This document shows, in pieces, positions 46,401 through 58,294 of a stretch of DNA of 64,000 nucleotides. The first letter of the stretch is position 1; each line of letters opens with the position of its first letter. The stretch spans positions 62,001 through 126,000 of the forward strand of contig JAXGGA010000025.1 in assembly GCA_038373865.1 (NCBI GenBank), read 5' to 3'. The DNA is from Uloborus plumipes (Eukaryota > Arthropoda > Arachnida > Araneae > Uloboridae). The notes beneath the pieces are model-generated. The model was not told the origin of the DNA, searched no databases, and saw only the letters and a list, made by a program, of their open reading frames with translations. The position numbers and the translations under genes were made by a program.

Positions 46401-49400
46401 TTATTTATTATTATTTACTTAATTACCATATTTTCGGGTAGTTAAGCTGCTTATACCTGTTGTGTTTAAAAGTTGAATGCTGAATTCTAACCATTGCTCC
46501 TTATACCCCAGGGCCAGAGGCTTATACAATGCATTTTTATATTATTATTCATTTTAAGTACATATTATGTTTATTTATTGCCTGCGATAAAGCAAATTAG
46601 AGTCGGACACGAAAGAGGGGAAACCATAACTACAACGCCCTTGAACAGTTTTATTTTGAAAAAGATGATAGCATTTCTGCTTATTCTCATGCCATTTTAT
46701 TTTCCTAAATCAGATCAGGAAGGTCTAATAAATGAATCCGAAGAAAAAACAAATTTAATAAAAAAAAAGCCCCAAGAAGATGGGAAGAAGGGGGTTTCCG
46801 TAGAAACCAACCAGAGTAGAATTGATTTACTACAATCTGCAGTTATTGCCAAAATGTAGGAACATTTTAAATATCTATGTTATTGAAATGCTGTTTTCAA
46901 ATCAAATTTACTAATTCTTTGTCATTGTTTTTGAGTGATGTCAATACGAGTAATACAACATAAGTGCTTGAGTAATGACGCATAGGTGTTCCCACATTAA
47001 ATTTTTAACAAAGTTTAATGCGTCTTATATGCTGATGCGGCGTATCTGCTGAAACACAATTGTTTTCCTGAATTTTGCAAAGTGCGGTATTTAAGGTGGT
47101 GCAGCTTATCTCCTAAAAAATATTTTATTTATTTTTTAGAATTGGGATGTTTTTCGAATGAAGTTCATACACTCCACCCATATTGACCTGTTAATTTTTT
47201 GTAAAAAAAATTACAATACTTAGATTTTTCAATGTAAAAACAGCAGCAAAAAAAGATATCTATTAACACTTTTCGGTGTAGCTATTTTTTCTTCACAACA
47301 TTGTTGCAGTGTATCAAAATGAATTAATAAAAGTATTCAGATAAAAGATAAAGATTAGCATAGTTAGCTTTAAAAAAAGGTCACATAATTCCACAGGCAT
47401 GGTAAATTTTCATGTATAATATTAATTTATATATTTATTTATTTTATTCATTTATTTTTGTAATGAATGATGAGCAGCTAACTACATGAAAAATTAGTTC
47501 TTAAGGAACTTTTCTTTTAATGTAAAAAGTGCTACTAAATCATTAATGACTTAAAGATTATGAAGCAATTTCTACTTTAATGTCAACAGCTGATTAAAAA
47601 AAAGAAAAAAGGTGTTGCCCAGTTTGTTTCAACTTGCTTTAGTATACTCGTGGGTGAATGTGTAGGCTATTTTTTTTTTTTTTTTCCTTATAGTTAAAAA
47701 TTTTTTTGCAGAATATTTGTAACGTGATATTAATTTTGTTTATTCTTTTTCAGGTCCATGGTTTGATATGTATTTAAAGTCAAGGTCTCCTCTTGTATTG
47801 AACTTTAATCCTTTTATGGCTTTTAAAGATGATCCTAAAAAGGAATATAATACTCAGGTATTTTTTTTTAACATGTATAAAAAATATAATGATTTCATAC
47901 TTTTGATTTTAAATTATTATAAGTTGTTTTCATGTTATTGCTTGCTTATTTGTTTGCATGCTTGTATTTTAGAATTATTAAATAACTGATATCTTAAGTT
48001 ATTAAGACAAATAAAATTTGTTTGCGGTTAAGTCTGTTAACTAAAAACATGAAAATGGAGGGGGAGGGGGGGGGGGAATCATATATGGAATAAGTCTCTA
48101 TTAATTATGTATGGAGTAAATCCAGTTAGAAAGCCGGAAGCTTCTTTCTTTAACCCAAAGAAATGCATAGGAATAAAAGGTGCAACAATTTGTTGTGAAT
48201 TCTGTAAAATTAGGGTGTGAAATTCATTTTCATAATCTGATTGCTGCAGATAAGTTTGTACTTACAGAGCTGCCCATTTATGCAATTCTTCTGTGTATTG
48301 TATAAATTTTGATTAAATTGTACATTTTGTACAAATCTTTAAATTTTTCATATATTTTGTGATAAAAGTTAGTCAAGCATAAAAATAAATAGAATTTGGG
48401 TCACTTGTATGCTATTTTTTAGTTTTACAGTTTAAAAGAAACTGCACCACAAACATATATTTAATCCTGCCTACTTTTACTGATTACACGTCAAAATTAC
48501 GCAATTTAACTGTTTTATGATGCATGACACATGGGTTGACATTTTAATGCAGTTTTTTACATCAAGTAAATCAAAGCCCTACTCATACTTATTTTACTGC
48601 TGTTTAAAGGTACCTTCACAAAAATAGTGCTATCAAAATCTGATTTTGTCACGATAGCAAAAATTATTGATTTTTGCCTAACACTGACAAAAATTTATGC
48701 AGATTTTCAGTACTAATTTGCTTGAAATATTCCAAAAAATCATTTATTGTATCAAGTATCAATGGCTTTGGAATGTTTACCTAAAATCAGCAAGACTTTG
48801 GAAGTGCTAAAAATTTTGTGAACATTAAATATTTGTAATCTTGGGGTATAGTTTGGTATTTATAAAATATCAAATTGTTCAGTGTATCACAATTTAAATA
48901 CTTTTCTGACTAGCTTGTATTCTTTCCAGCCTGAAACTACAGTTGCTATGGCTAAGTAATTTATTAAGGGCTTATCAGTAGCTGTTATAATTCATGCTAT
49001 TGTGAGGTATTTGTTTGAGTTGAACTCTTAATGAATTCAAAACTTGTTTATTACTATATTTCACCTCCTCCAGGATACAAATATGCATAACTATTAGCTT
49101 TGCCACGACATTTTTACTTTGTTGAAATTGGTATTTGATTATGAAGCATTTTTTTTTTTTCCAAAATGTTATTTATAACTTACGTTCTGAATATTACAGC
49201 TTATTAAGGCAACAAATATGCTTGTATCATCACTCCGTTTCATGAAATCATTAAGAGCAGAGATTCTAGAGCCTGAAGTTTATCATTTAAACCCTGAAAA
49301 GAGTGATACAACTCGCTTCCGGAAGTTAATGAGGTATTTATCCCATTTTTTATTATTATTATTATTTTGCCTTAACTAACTCTTTTTCTATTTTGTAGCT

Positions 49401-50952
49401 AAACATTTGTTTAAGGCTTGAATTTGTCTAATTGAAATATTAGCAAAAGTAACAACTGTACTGGAATGCATCAAGAAGCTTTACGTGTACAAGGAAAATC
49501 TAAAACTTTAGTATAATAAAAGCAAATTTAAACACAGCTCAGTCATGATATCTTGAGACTTCAGTTTTATCCTTGAGTACCTGGGGACCGAGCCCTGCTC
49601 GGTTAAAAAAAAAAAGAGGTTTGAAAAATCCTGTTTTTTTTTTCTCGAAGTACTTATTTAGATAAAATTGAAAAGCATTTCTAAGCCCTTGGCTGCAATT
49701 ACCCATTTAAAACAGCCGTAATTCAGTTAAAAAATCACAACCTTATTTGGACAGGTCATCATCATCACAACCTTATTTAAACGATGTGCACCGTAAAATC
49801 CAAAGACATTAGAAACGCTTGCTATATGAGCGAGCCTGCGTACCTGCTACGCTCTAACGGCTTGTATAGCGAGTAGGTGCGCGAGGGTTTAAAAAATGTC
49901 TATGGTAAAACTACACCATAATAACTTTATTTTGATCAATCTCTTTAACATTTCAAAAACAATAACAATTCAAATGTTGCCAAAAGTTTACGCTGTTGTA
50001 ATTAAATTGAAAATCCATTGTTGCGTTTGAAATCCATTAAAACGTGGTTGCTATGAAACAGTAACAATGATAGTAATCATGAAGAAAATAGGGAAAAGAA
50101 AGCTTCTCAAACTTTTAATTGAGGCACAAAAAACGGGTTTTTTGTGAGAACTCGCATTTTTACAGAAAAAACGCCGATGTAAATGAACTCACAAGCCAAA
50201 ACTTGATCTAAATACAAAAATTTTATCAAAATCTTTAGAGCCGTTTTCGAGATCCAAAGTAAATATATATATATATATATATATAAAATAATAGAATTGT
50301 AAGAGGAAAAACGAAGAGACCACACCAAAAGCCCATAGATGCGCAAAGCAGCTAAACTACAAAGCCAAGTATATAATAAAACAAATAAAAAATACTAATA
50401 ATGAAATCGAAAATGGCACATTAGGAGAAGTGAAAGGAGAAAGGTTGAATCCAGAGCTCATCAGCCGTGGGGGATTCAAGAGTGGTCGAAAGACCAAAAA
50501 ATTTTAAAAATAAACTAAAGAGAGGATGTTTTAGTTCAAAATATGCAGTCTACAGATATTCATTGGGCAAAAAAGCACCAATGTGAGCCTGCAAACCGCA
50601 CATTAGAACAAAAACCTAAAACTAAAAGCAGGGGTTTCGCCTCGACCGATTAGGAATGATAATTTCCCGATAATTTCCTAATCGGTCGAGGCGAAACCCC
50701 TGCTTTTAGTTTTAGGTTTTTGTTCTAATGTGCGGTTTGCAGGCTCACATTGGTGCTTTTTTGCCCAATGAATATCTGTAGACTGCATATTTTGAACTAA
50801 AACATCCTCTCTTTAGTTTATTTTTAAAATTTTTTGGTCTTTCGACCACTCTTGAATCCCCCACGGCTGATGAGCTCTGGATTCAACCTTTCTCCTTTCA
50901 CTTCTCCTAATGTGCCATTTTCGATTTCATTATTAGTATTTTTTATTTGTTT

Positions 50953-50988
<36 letters not shown>

Positions 50989-53900
50989 TAGAATTGCTCG
51001 TTTAAAGATATTAGATAGGAACTTATCAGTCAGGTATAGTCAGCTACTGAGCCTGAGACAAACAAGCTCTTACTGTAGCTAAGTACCTGCTAAAATTATT
51101 CTACCAAACCAGCGAGCACTTGTAAATCATGGTGCAGTTCAACTCAAAAAATGAGATGTAAATTTGCTTTTAGTTCTGCCTTGGGTTTCAGGGCTGTAAC
51201 TTACTGCATATTAATCTTGTGCAATGCTATTGAATTATAATTCCACTGTACTGAGGTGTCTAGACTTAATTGCTGCCCAAAATACTGATATTAATCTTGT
51301 GCTCTTTTTCAAAAATTTGAAAGAACTAAAGCATCTTAAAACAGAAATAGTAATTCTTTAAATTGTTTAAGTTTTGCTAGTATTGTATTTGTATCATTTG
51401 TTTTTATCAGCTGATGATCCATGGGTGTACCACTATGAAGCAAATGTGGCTGTTTCGAGGACTTCAGTTTTGAGAAGTCACTCTAGGCGGAGAGCTTCAG
51501 AGCCCCCTATTTGTACCTTAATGTTTTATTTATTGTATTTGCTTACTCGTATTTTAGTGTTAACCTCCTCTAGAACCAGTAGTTGCATTTATTGGTGCTA
51601 GGAATTCCTATCAGCAGAGTTTGTTGTCCTGATATTTCTGATAAAAATATTTTGTCCTAATTTTTTGTTTCCTATCCTGATGCTCCTGATTTTTTTTTCT
51701 TTTAATTAGTTTCATGGTTCCTAACAACTTTTCAGTTTGTCCCTAGGGAAAATGAGCCTAATTTTTTTAAAAGGGGGACCATAGTCTTAACTTAGGTTAA
51801 AATTGGTGATGTACTGATTAATCAACAGTAATTGGCTTCTTTGCTGATTAACCTAACAGCCAATTTTACCCTCTTAATTGGTTGACTTTGGAAAAAAATT
51901 GTTTAAATTGAAATTACTTTTGCTTAGAACAAGACACTATGAATTTCTGAAGAATTTATTACACTTAACCTGTAGTTCAAGTTCAAACTCTTTAACTTTT
52001 GTGTTCCTATTTCATTCAAAATTTTAAACTTATCATGGTACGGATTTGAACCATGTATTCATCTTTTTGTATGAAAAAAAAAAGAAAAGAAAGGGACATT
52101 ATGAAATAAAAAATAAAAAGACAATAAAAAAGGTCACTAATAAAATGTAAAGTAAAACCTTAATTTTAAAGGAAAAGGGGGGGGGGGAATGACTGATTTT
52201 GAAAAAATTGACTTTTTGGCACTTTTGAAACTAAAAAAAGAACCAATTGGAGCCCTACCATTTACATTGGTCTTTTTTATGCCAATGTTTCCAGTACTGA
52301 AAAAAAAAAAACATGCACTCAGAGTATTTATTACAAAATCTGATGATGCACCTTTCATTATGATATATGGAGAGAATAAGTCCAGTATTAAAAATGAATC
52401 AGAATGTATGTACACTGCTGACTTAAAACTTTTTTTTAAAGTGTCTTGATATTTTTGTAGTTTTTTGTGTCTTATTTTTTTTTATCTAAAGCCACCAAGA
52501 AGTCGATCATTATCTTAATTACTTTGAGTCGGTATCTTTGAGAAAAATTAACTTATGTTGAAAATTTAATGCTAAAATGCCTTTTCAAACGTATATCACT
52601 TTGGTAAGCATTGCTGAAGTTGAAGTTTTATGATTCTTACATTCTTTAAACTCAGTTCGACTTAACTGTAGTTCGACTTATTCGGCAAACAATCAGCAGT
52701 CAATAGGAGGATGGCAATCGGAAATGTAATTAGTTTTAGCAAAAATTCGTTTTAAGCATGTTTCAATTGACAAATTCCATTGTATACTATTTCTACTTTA
52801 GGAAGTCAATTGACGAAAAAATATCAAATATTCTTCCTGCAAAAATGTGATTAAAATAAACAATAAACTAAGTGGTACACAATAAAACTAGCCTAGTTGG
52901 GCCAGAGCCTGTTGCTGGTCGTCATTTCTGTTTGTATTTCTAAATTGCCTTAAGGTTGTTGCAAATAACTATTTAAAATTCTTCAGTACGAAGACCATTA
53001 GGGAAACACTTAGTCTTTGTCGTAACTGCTGTTTGTTGAAAGTTCTCCTGCATAAATAAAATAACTTTATTGTAACCTTTAAACTGTTATATACTGTAGG
53101 TTTTGGCAATTTGTATTTCCCTTAAATGGGTATTGTTCATTTTATGCATAGCAGCTGGTTGAGTGGCTTCTAGAATAAATTAAAGTAGCTAAGCCATAAA
53201 AATTGCTTTTAGATAAAAGAAAGATAAATATGCGTAGTTTTAAAACTATATTTTCAGAAGCAATTCCTTTGCTAGTGTAATATTGAGAAAAATCTTTATT
53301 CACTCACAGTTAACATAATCATAAAAACATAACGAGCATTTACATATCATTTTTCAGAAATTGCTTTAATTTAAATTTTTACCTATTTCAGGTTGGTGCC
53401 TAGAAAATTTGCCTGGTATGGTGCCTATTTATTTAAAGCATTTCCTCTTGATATGAGCCAATTTAACAATTTATTCAACTCAACTCGTATACCACGGGTT
53501 GGAAAAGATGAGATTCAAGTGTTTCCAGAAGCTCGTCATGTTGTTGTACTTAGAAATGGCTATTTCTATACATTTGATGTATTGGATGGAGATGGTAAAG
53601 CCATTTTTAATTTAGTTTCAAATAACTGTAAAATAATAGTTCTAGACATGTCTGTGGGTGTTATTTAAAGGATGAATTATATTGATGTTTGATTAAAAGT
53701 CTAGTTTTAAACCATTGATATCTAATGGGAAGAGCAGCTGGTCCCCGAAAAGCCATCCAGGCAAATGTGCAGTAATATAGCATGTCTGTGTAGGCTTTTT
53801 TGTTTTTTTTTTTTACTTACATTATTTTTTCCACAATTAGATAAAGAAAAAGAGCTGGAGCTAAACCCTCTGCAAATGTGCCAAGCATTTTTACTCTAAC

Positions 53901-56900
53901 CTCTCTATCGTCAAGGCCCCAAAAGTCTTGAAACTTACCATGCATATTTCCCGCAAAAAGAAATTGCAGACATAAATGTTACATATTTCTACAAATATGT
54001 TTGTCTGCTAACTAACCACTTACAGATCTAGTGCATTTTCCCGAGACTGGAATCATACTTTCACGTGGCACCACTACTAGCGAAGATCATTTGCCACGAG
54101 AACTTTGATGTTCAGTTTCTCCACTAGATGGTGGCACCTGTGATCTATTCGATGCAAAATTGCATTAGGAATTTAATTTTGCCAGAAGATACTCCATGCT
54201 AAAAGAGTTCTTTTACATGCCTCATAATCATACAAAATGGACGCTTTCGATTTTCTGCATCTTGAAAATCCACCAACTGGAGCCAGGTTTGGTCCTGGTC
54301 CTTTGAGCGGGAAAGGCCAGCGTCGTAACCACTGCACCACTCTGTTGGCTTATTCTACAAATAGAGTAGTACCTCCTAAAAGGGACACTTTTCTGATCCC
54401 AGTCCCTTTGAATAGGGATCTCTATGTATTTACCTCTGATTAGGGGATAGAGGGAAAATTTAATATACAAATGCATAAGAAATATTGAATTTGTTGAAAT
54501 TCAAAGTTCTTTTTTCTTTTAAAAATTAACTGATTAAAGTTCTTCCTGATTTAAACATTCAAAGAAACACATTTGTATTTTTAAATTCTTGCTGGGATTT
54601 ACAATTACGCTTTTTTCTCACACCAATTTATTCATATGGTATAGCACCAACAAATAGTGCCCCACTCTTCATACATTTTTTATAGAAAACTTGAAATGGG
54701 ATTACACTGCTAGTTATGTTGTATTGCATTGTAACTTATATGACGCTAAGAAATCAATAATGTAACTAATTGCTTGAAAATAATTTATACAAATTACAAA
54801 ACTTTAATTCAACTAAATTTTCATTAATTTTAATTTTTAAGAGAATATTTCTTTTAGTTTGAATAATAATGAAGTTTATTTAGTACATATAAAACATTTT
54901 CAATTCTTAATCATAAATGTTTATATTTTACATTTATTACCATATGATACTGAGTTAAGTACGCAGAATGCATCTACTCAAATACCTCTGAAGAAGCGAC
55001 ATTAAATTTTCAGGGAGAAAAAGTCTGGTCCTCTTAGTGTCTCTCATTGAGAGGTTCTACTGAATGTGAATAATTATTATCTAATAAAGCAGAGACAGTA
55101 CTGAACCAATCCCTAGGTTAAATGTGACAAAAACATATAAAGTGTTCTAGTATCTGAGACCAAAGATTCTACTAGCCTTGAAACCTCAAAAGACTGTAAT
55201 GATTAAGGGACAGATTACTTAACTAATTTAGCGATTGATCTTTACAGTTCTTCAGAAGCAGTTTTAAGAATCATCACTATGTGAACATGACTATCAGTTT
55301 TTATGCTTTCTAAATGCAAGCTATACTACGCTGCAAAGTTCCTTGACACTGGCGTTGTGACGTCAGCATGACGTCAGCCAATGAAAAACGATCTAGATAA
55401 AACCTCACAGCCTAATTGGCGAATTAGAGGAGATCCTTAACTGCTTGTGAGCTCTTATTGGCTAATCGCGTAGTGACGCTTAGTGTCAAGTTAAGTTGCT
55501 TTCTAGTATAGCTAGCTTGCTTGTAATCAAAACACTTGCTGTTCTTTTTGTTTTTGATAAGTTTGTTAAAAGATCTTAGGATACTAACCAAATTAAGCGA
55601 AAATATTTTTTAAGTATGAATCTTCTAATATTTGCATTTGAAAAATGTAAATAAGTTCAGTTTCTTTGCTACTAAGTGTAAATAATTAAATGTTTAATAA
55701 TAAGGAAATAATATAATTGTAAACTCATTATTTTTATGCGTTTGTTCACATTTAAATCTCTGTTGCACTAGGTGGCCAAAAGTATCCGGACACTTTCGAA
55801 AATTCACATTTTTACATATAGCTCGAAAAATAAGTGATCAATTGTTCTTTAACTTTAGTCATGCAAAATATAGGCTTCACCGAACATTTCCAAGTTGAAA
55901 TTAAATTACCCTTGCATTTGGGGGACGACAAGAAGGGGGGTTGAAAGTAAAACCGCTTTTTGACCATAACTCTTCGAAAATAGCTCGGAAAAAGCTATAA
56001 ATTTCAGTAATTAATTAGCATACTATGTATAATTACTGTACAAATTTTTATGAACGTACCACTCTTACTTCCGAAGATATGAAACATTTTTTAAAAAATG
56101 GCAATCTTATTTGAAGGGTTTTTGCTCATAACATGCAGAGTTTTTGATCAAACCTTATCAAAACTTCAGGAAAAATGACAAAATACAATAGAAAGAACAT
56201 ACTAAAACGGTAAATAAAAATATTAAAAATCCGATGAGATATGAACGTTAAAAGGAAATAATTTTTCACGGCGCATGCGCGAATGACAGAAATTTATAAC
56301 TACAAAAATATTGTAGCCTGGTTTATACTGCATCTTATAAAAAAAGTTCCAGTTGAATATCGTAAAAATTGAAAAAGATATCAGCGATCGAGTGAGCTGT
56401 AATTCATTCATTCGCAGACAATACATAAATGGCAAGGGGTTCTCCACAAATAGTGTGGTGACAATTGAGCATTTTCTTCAATGTTAAATTGTATACAGTT
56501 TGAAAATTTATATTCGGCATAGAAGTCACATTTCGCCTATTCGGCCAAAAAGACCTTATACGTAGGTGGCCAAAAGCATCCGGACACCTCCTGAAACGTT
56601 GGTTTTGAACGATGACGCAATAACCTTTAATTTAAAAATAGCGCTTTGTGGACAGACCCTCACTTTTTATGTATTGTCTGCGAATGAATGAAATACAGCT
56701 CACTAGATCGCTAATATCTTTTTCAATTTTCAAGATATTCAACTGGAACTTTTTTTATAAGATGAAGTATAAATCAGAGTACAATATTTTTGTAGTTACA
56801 AATTTCTGTCGTTTGCGCATGCGCCGTGAAAAAATATTTCCTTTTAACGTTCATATCTCATCAGATTTTTAATATTTTTATTTACCGTTTTAGTATGTTC

Positions 56901-58294
56901 TTTCTCTTGTATTTTGTCATTCTTCCTGAAGTTTTGATAAGGTTTGATCAAAAACTCTGCGTGTTATGAGCAAAAACCCTTCAAATAAAATTGCCATTTT
57001 TTAAAAAATGTTTCATATCTTCGGAAGTAAGAGCGGTACGTTCATAAAAATTTGTACAGTAATTACACATAGTATGCTAATTAATTACTGAAATTTATAG
57101 CTTATTCCGAGCTATTTTCGAAGAATTATGGTCAAAAAGCGGTTTTACTTTCTACCCCCCTTCTTGTCGTCCCCCAAATGCAAGGGTAATTTAATTTCAA
57201 CTTGGAAATGTTCGGTGAAGCCTATATTTTGTATGACTAAAGTTAAAGAACAATTGATCACTTATTTTTTGAGCTATATGTAAAAATGTGAATTTTTGAA
57301 AGTGTCCGGATACTTTTGGCCACCTAGTGTACCTAGTATTTTGAAAAAAAAAAAAAAAAATCTAGAAAAGTTATCCTTGTAAATTTTTTTTTTAAATTAG
57401 ATATCATAAATATTTGCCTAAAATGTGACTCATTTGAGATATTAATGGAAGACCTTTTATTATTCATACTTATAACAAAATGATGCTAAAGTATTTTTTC
57501 TTATTTGAGGTTTAAAGTGTTTTGGTGTTTTAAAACGCATTTGAAAACTATTCATTTGATGATTATTTATATTTAGTGAAAATTTAGATTTAATATTTCA
57601 TTTTTTATTTTTTCTCAGGTAACATTATGCCCCCCGCTTATATTTTTAGCCTCATAAGCTACATCCTAACAGATTCATGTCCCCCACCATCTCATCCAAT
57701 TTCATATTTAACTACTGAAAATAGAGACACTTGGGCTGAAGCAAGAGACCACTTAGAAAAATTAGGAAATGCTGAACAACTAAAGTTAATCGATAGTGCA
57801 ATATTTGTTCTTTCACTTGATGATGAATCTCTACAAGAGGATTTAGTGAAATCTGCTCACCATATGCTTCATGGACCTGCTTATAATAGGTATGGCTAAA
57901 TGTGTGCTCATCAATTTCAGAATAACAAATGCAGTTGAACTTGGTTATAGTGACATGGTTTATAGTAACAGCTTTATTATAATGTCAGAAAATTTCATAC
58001 AGATTCCGTTTTTACAAGCACCATTAAAGTGGAAGTCCAATTTAGCTTAACACACATGCCCATAACATAATGCATAACTTTTTTATATTTTTGACAGGTG
58101 GTTTGACAAGAGCTTTACTCTAATAATCACTAAAGACGGCAAAGCTGCAATAAATTTTGAACATGCTTGGGGAGATGGAGTAGCAGTATTAAGATACTTC
58201 AATGAAATTTACTCTGATTCAATAAAGAATCATTTTGTTCGTCCGAAAACTGTGCCTGCTAATATTGATGCTTCTCATCGTGTACGAAGGTTAG
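43334..58294 (+). CDS. CPT2: Carnitine O-palmitoyltransferase 2, 5' two thirds (gene span)
   Basis: Nine exons in phase: 43334-43417, 43580-43608, 45930-46129, 46272-46331, 47754-47857, 49200-49333, 53392-53594, 57619-57889 and 58098-58294, giving 427 codons. CPT2 is the inner-mitochondrial-membrane, matrix-side enzyme that re-forms acyl-CoA from acylcarnitine for beta-oxidation. The N-terminus is basic and amphipathic with no acidic residue in the first dozen ([16 protein letters not shown]...), like a mitochondrial presequence. Diagnostic blocks are [92 protein letters not shown] and the catalytic-His motif [11 protein letters not shown]. The family is about 650 aa, so some 220 residues lie beyond the window. 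I found no further exon up to 64000. Confidence 0.93.
43580..43608 (+). CDS. CPT2: CPT2 exon 2 (29-nt microexon)
   Basis: Flanked by ATTTTTCAG and GTAAGT. It reads INIQRHSHH plus two bases, linking exon 1 (phase 0) to exon 3 (phase 2) without a stop. Its small size makes it easy for gene finders to miss. Confidence 0.72.
43812..44406 (-). pseudogene. 3' end of a CR1-like LINE ORF2
   Basis: Minus-strand frames read [20 protein letters not shown], then [19 protein letters not shown] and [30 protein letters not shown], the standard C-terminus of CR1-like reverse transcriptases. A frame break lies near 44160. The 3' end is followed by a TTTGTATTTGTATTTTG simple repeat. Lies in CPT2 intron 2, antisense. 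Confidence 0.78.
45127..45501. mobile_element. Small inverted-repeat element hosting MITE copy 2
   Basis: Ends GTGCTTACGTATTAACTCCA and GTACTTACGTATTAACTCCA (reverse complement of the right end). TAAATTTT occurs near both flanks (45117-45124, 45502-45509) and may be the target duplication. Without the nested MITE it is about 170 bp. Confidence 0.5.
45277..45473 (-). mobile_element. 197-bp hAT-type MITE, copy 2
   Basis: Perfect 8-bp duplication AGCTGCAC (45269-45276, 45474-45481). Same family as 32142-32342 in opposite orientation: ends CAGGCGCGGATCCAGAG / CAAGGGCGGATCCAGC. It sits at the right end of the element at 45127-45501, in CPT2 intron 2. Confidence 0.8.
45930..46129 (+). CDS. CPT2: CPT2 exon 3
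   Basis: Acceptor AATTTTAG, donor GTAAGT. It encodes [40 protein letters not shown] and a charged tail. It matches the conserved start of mature CPT2. Confidence 0.95.
46272..46331 (+). CDS. CPT2: CPT2 exon 4
   Basis: Acceptor CTTTTAG, donor GTATGT, 60 nt. It encodes [20 protein letters not shown] plus G split with the next exon. '[11 protein letters not shown]' is a CPT2 hallmark. Confidence 0.93.
46332..47753. other. CPT2 intron with possible degenerate repeat
   Basis: Segments such as GTTAAGCTGCTTATACC (46441) and GGTGGTGCAGCTTATCTCC (47096) resemble ends of a dispersed repeat, but I could not define boundaries or a target duplication. Confidence 0.3.
47754..47857 (+). CDS. CPT2: CPT2 exon 5
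   Basis: Acceptor TTTTTCAG, donor GTATTT. It encodes [20 protein letters not shown], then [14 protein letters not shown]. The block is strongly conserved in carnitine acyltransferases. Confidence 0.95.
47858..49199. other. CPT2 intron, nothing recognised
   Basis: AT-rich. A G run at about 48060-48077 is the only outstanding feature. Confidence 0.35.
49200..49333 (+). CDS. CPT2: CPT2 exon 6
   Basis: Acceptor ATATTACAG, donor GTATTT. It encodes [20 protein letters not shown], then [20 protein letters not shown] and RKLMR (last codon split). Confidence 0.94.
49573..50287 (+). repeat. Dispersed repeat with GGGGACCGAGCCCTGCTCGG head
   Basis: Begins near GTACCTGGGGACCGAGCCCT and ends with CGTTTTCGAGATCCAAAGT and a (TA)n run. 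The layout resembles the ACTAGC-type repeats at 15.8 and 18.2 kb. Class unknown. In the CPT2 intron between exons 6 and 7. Confidence 0.45.
50370..50961. repeat. Perfect inverted repeat, 287-bp arms, 18-bp spacer
   Basis: Left arm 50370-50656, right arm 50675-50961. I compared the arms in blocks and found no mismatch or indel (paired positions always sum to 101331). The right arm runs into a (TA)n tract (to about 50987), and another (TA)n lies at 50262-50287. Noncoding. Confidence 0.9.
53392..53594 (+). CDS. CPT2: CPT2 exon 7
   Basis: Acceptor CTATTTCAG, donor GTAAAG. It encodes [40 protein letters not shown] and [19 protein letters not shown], the CPT2 acyltransferase N-domain. Without the splice, the frame reads about 24 codons into the intron, so an ORF scan overextends it. 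Confidence 0.95.
54010..54350 (-). repeat. tRNA-derived SINE, copy 2
   Basis: Reverse complement matches copy 1: TGGTGCAGTGGTTACGACGC head, GATGCAGAAAATCGAAAGCG, GGCAAAATTAAATTCC and GTGGTGCCACGTGAAAG blocks in the same order. Lies in a CPT2 intron, antisense to the gene. Confidence 0.7.
55315..55519. mobile_element. Short MITE carrying two CRE octamers
   Basis: Inverted ends around GCTATACTACGCTGCAAAG and GCTATACTAGAAAGCAAC, then TTCCTTGACACT / TAACTTGACACT. TGACGTCA occurs at 55358-55365 and 55369-55376. In the CPT2 intron before exon 8. Confidence 0.55.
55766..57329. mobile_element. Tc1-type foldback element, 1.56 kb
   Basis: Ends CACTAGGTGGCCAAAAGTAT on both sides in inverse. The right flank is TA (57330-57331) and the left flank is TG (probably a mutated TA). 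The arms, 55766 to about 56446 and about 56649-57329, mirror each other with no net length change (paired positions sum to 113095) and scattered mismatches. The loop, about 56450-56645, holds a third copy of the terminal motif (56563-56590). In the CPT2 intron before exon 8. Confidence 0.85.
57619..57889 (+). CDS. CPT2: CPT2 exon 8
   Basis: Acceptor TTCTCAG, donor GTATGG. It encodes [20 protein letters not shown], then [20 protein letters not shown], and ends [13 protein letters not shown]. 'L.TENRD.WA..R' is the family motif. Confidence 0.95.
58098..58294 (+). CDS. CPT2: CPT2 exon 9 (catalytic His), last exon in window
   Basis: Acceptor TTGACAG, donor GTCAGT. It encodes [20 protein letters not shown] and then [20 protein letters not shown]. 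The His in FEHAWGDG is the general base of carnitine acyltransferases. It ends in phase 1, so at least one more exon follows outside the window. Confidence 0.95.

Noticed and set aside
46494..46859. 121-codon plus-strand open frame with a hydrophobic start
   Set aside because: It is inside a CPT2 intron within probable repeat sequence. The composition looks like chance AT-rich translation and there is no family motif or splice context.
52137..52449. Overlapping open frames on both strands (92 and 86 codons)
   Set aside because: Intronic, with homopolymer-coded residues and no recognisable domain. The two strands mirror each other.
56223..56872. Two similar 74-codon proteins on opposite strands
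   Set aside because: They are the two arms of the foldback read in opposite directions, with no coding signature of their own.
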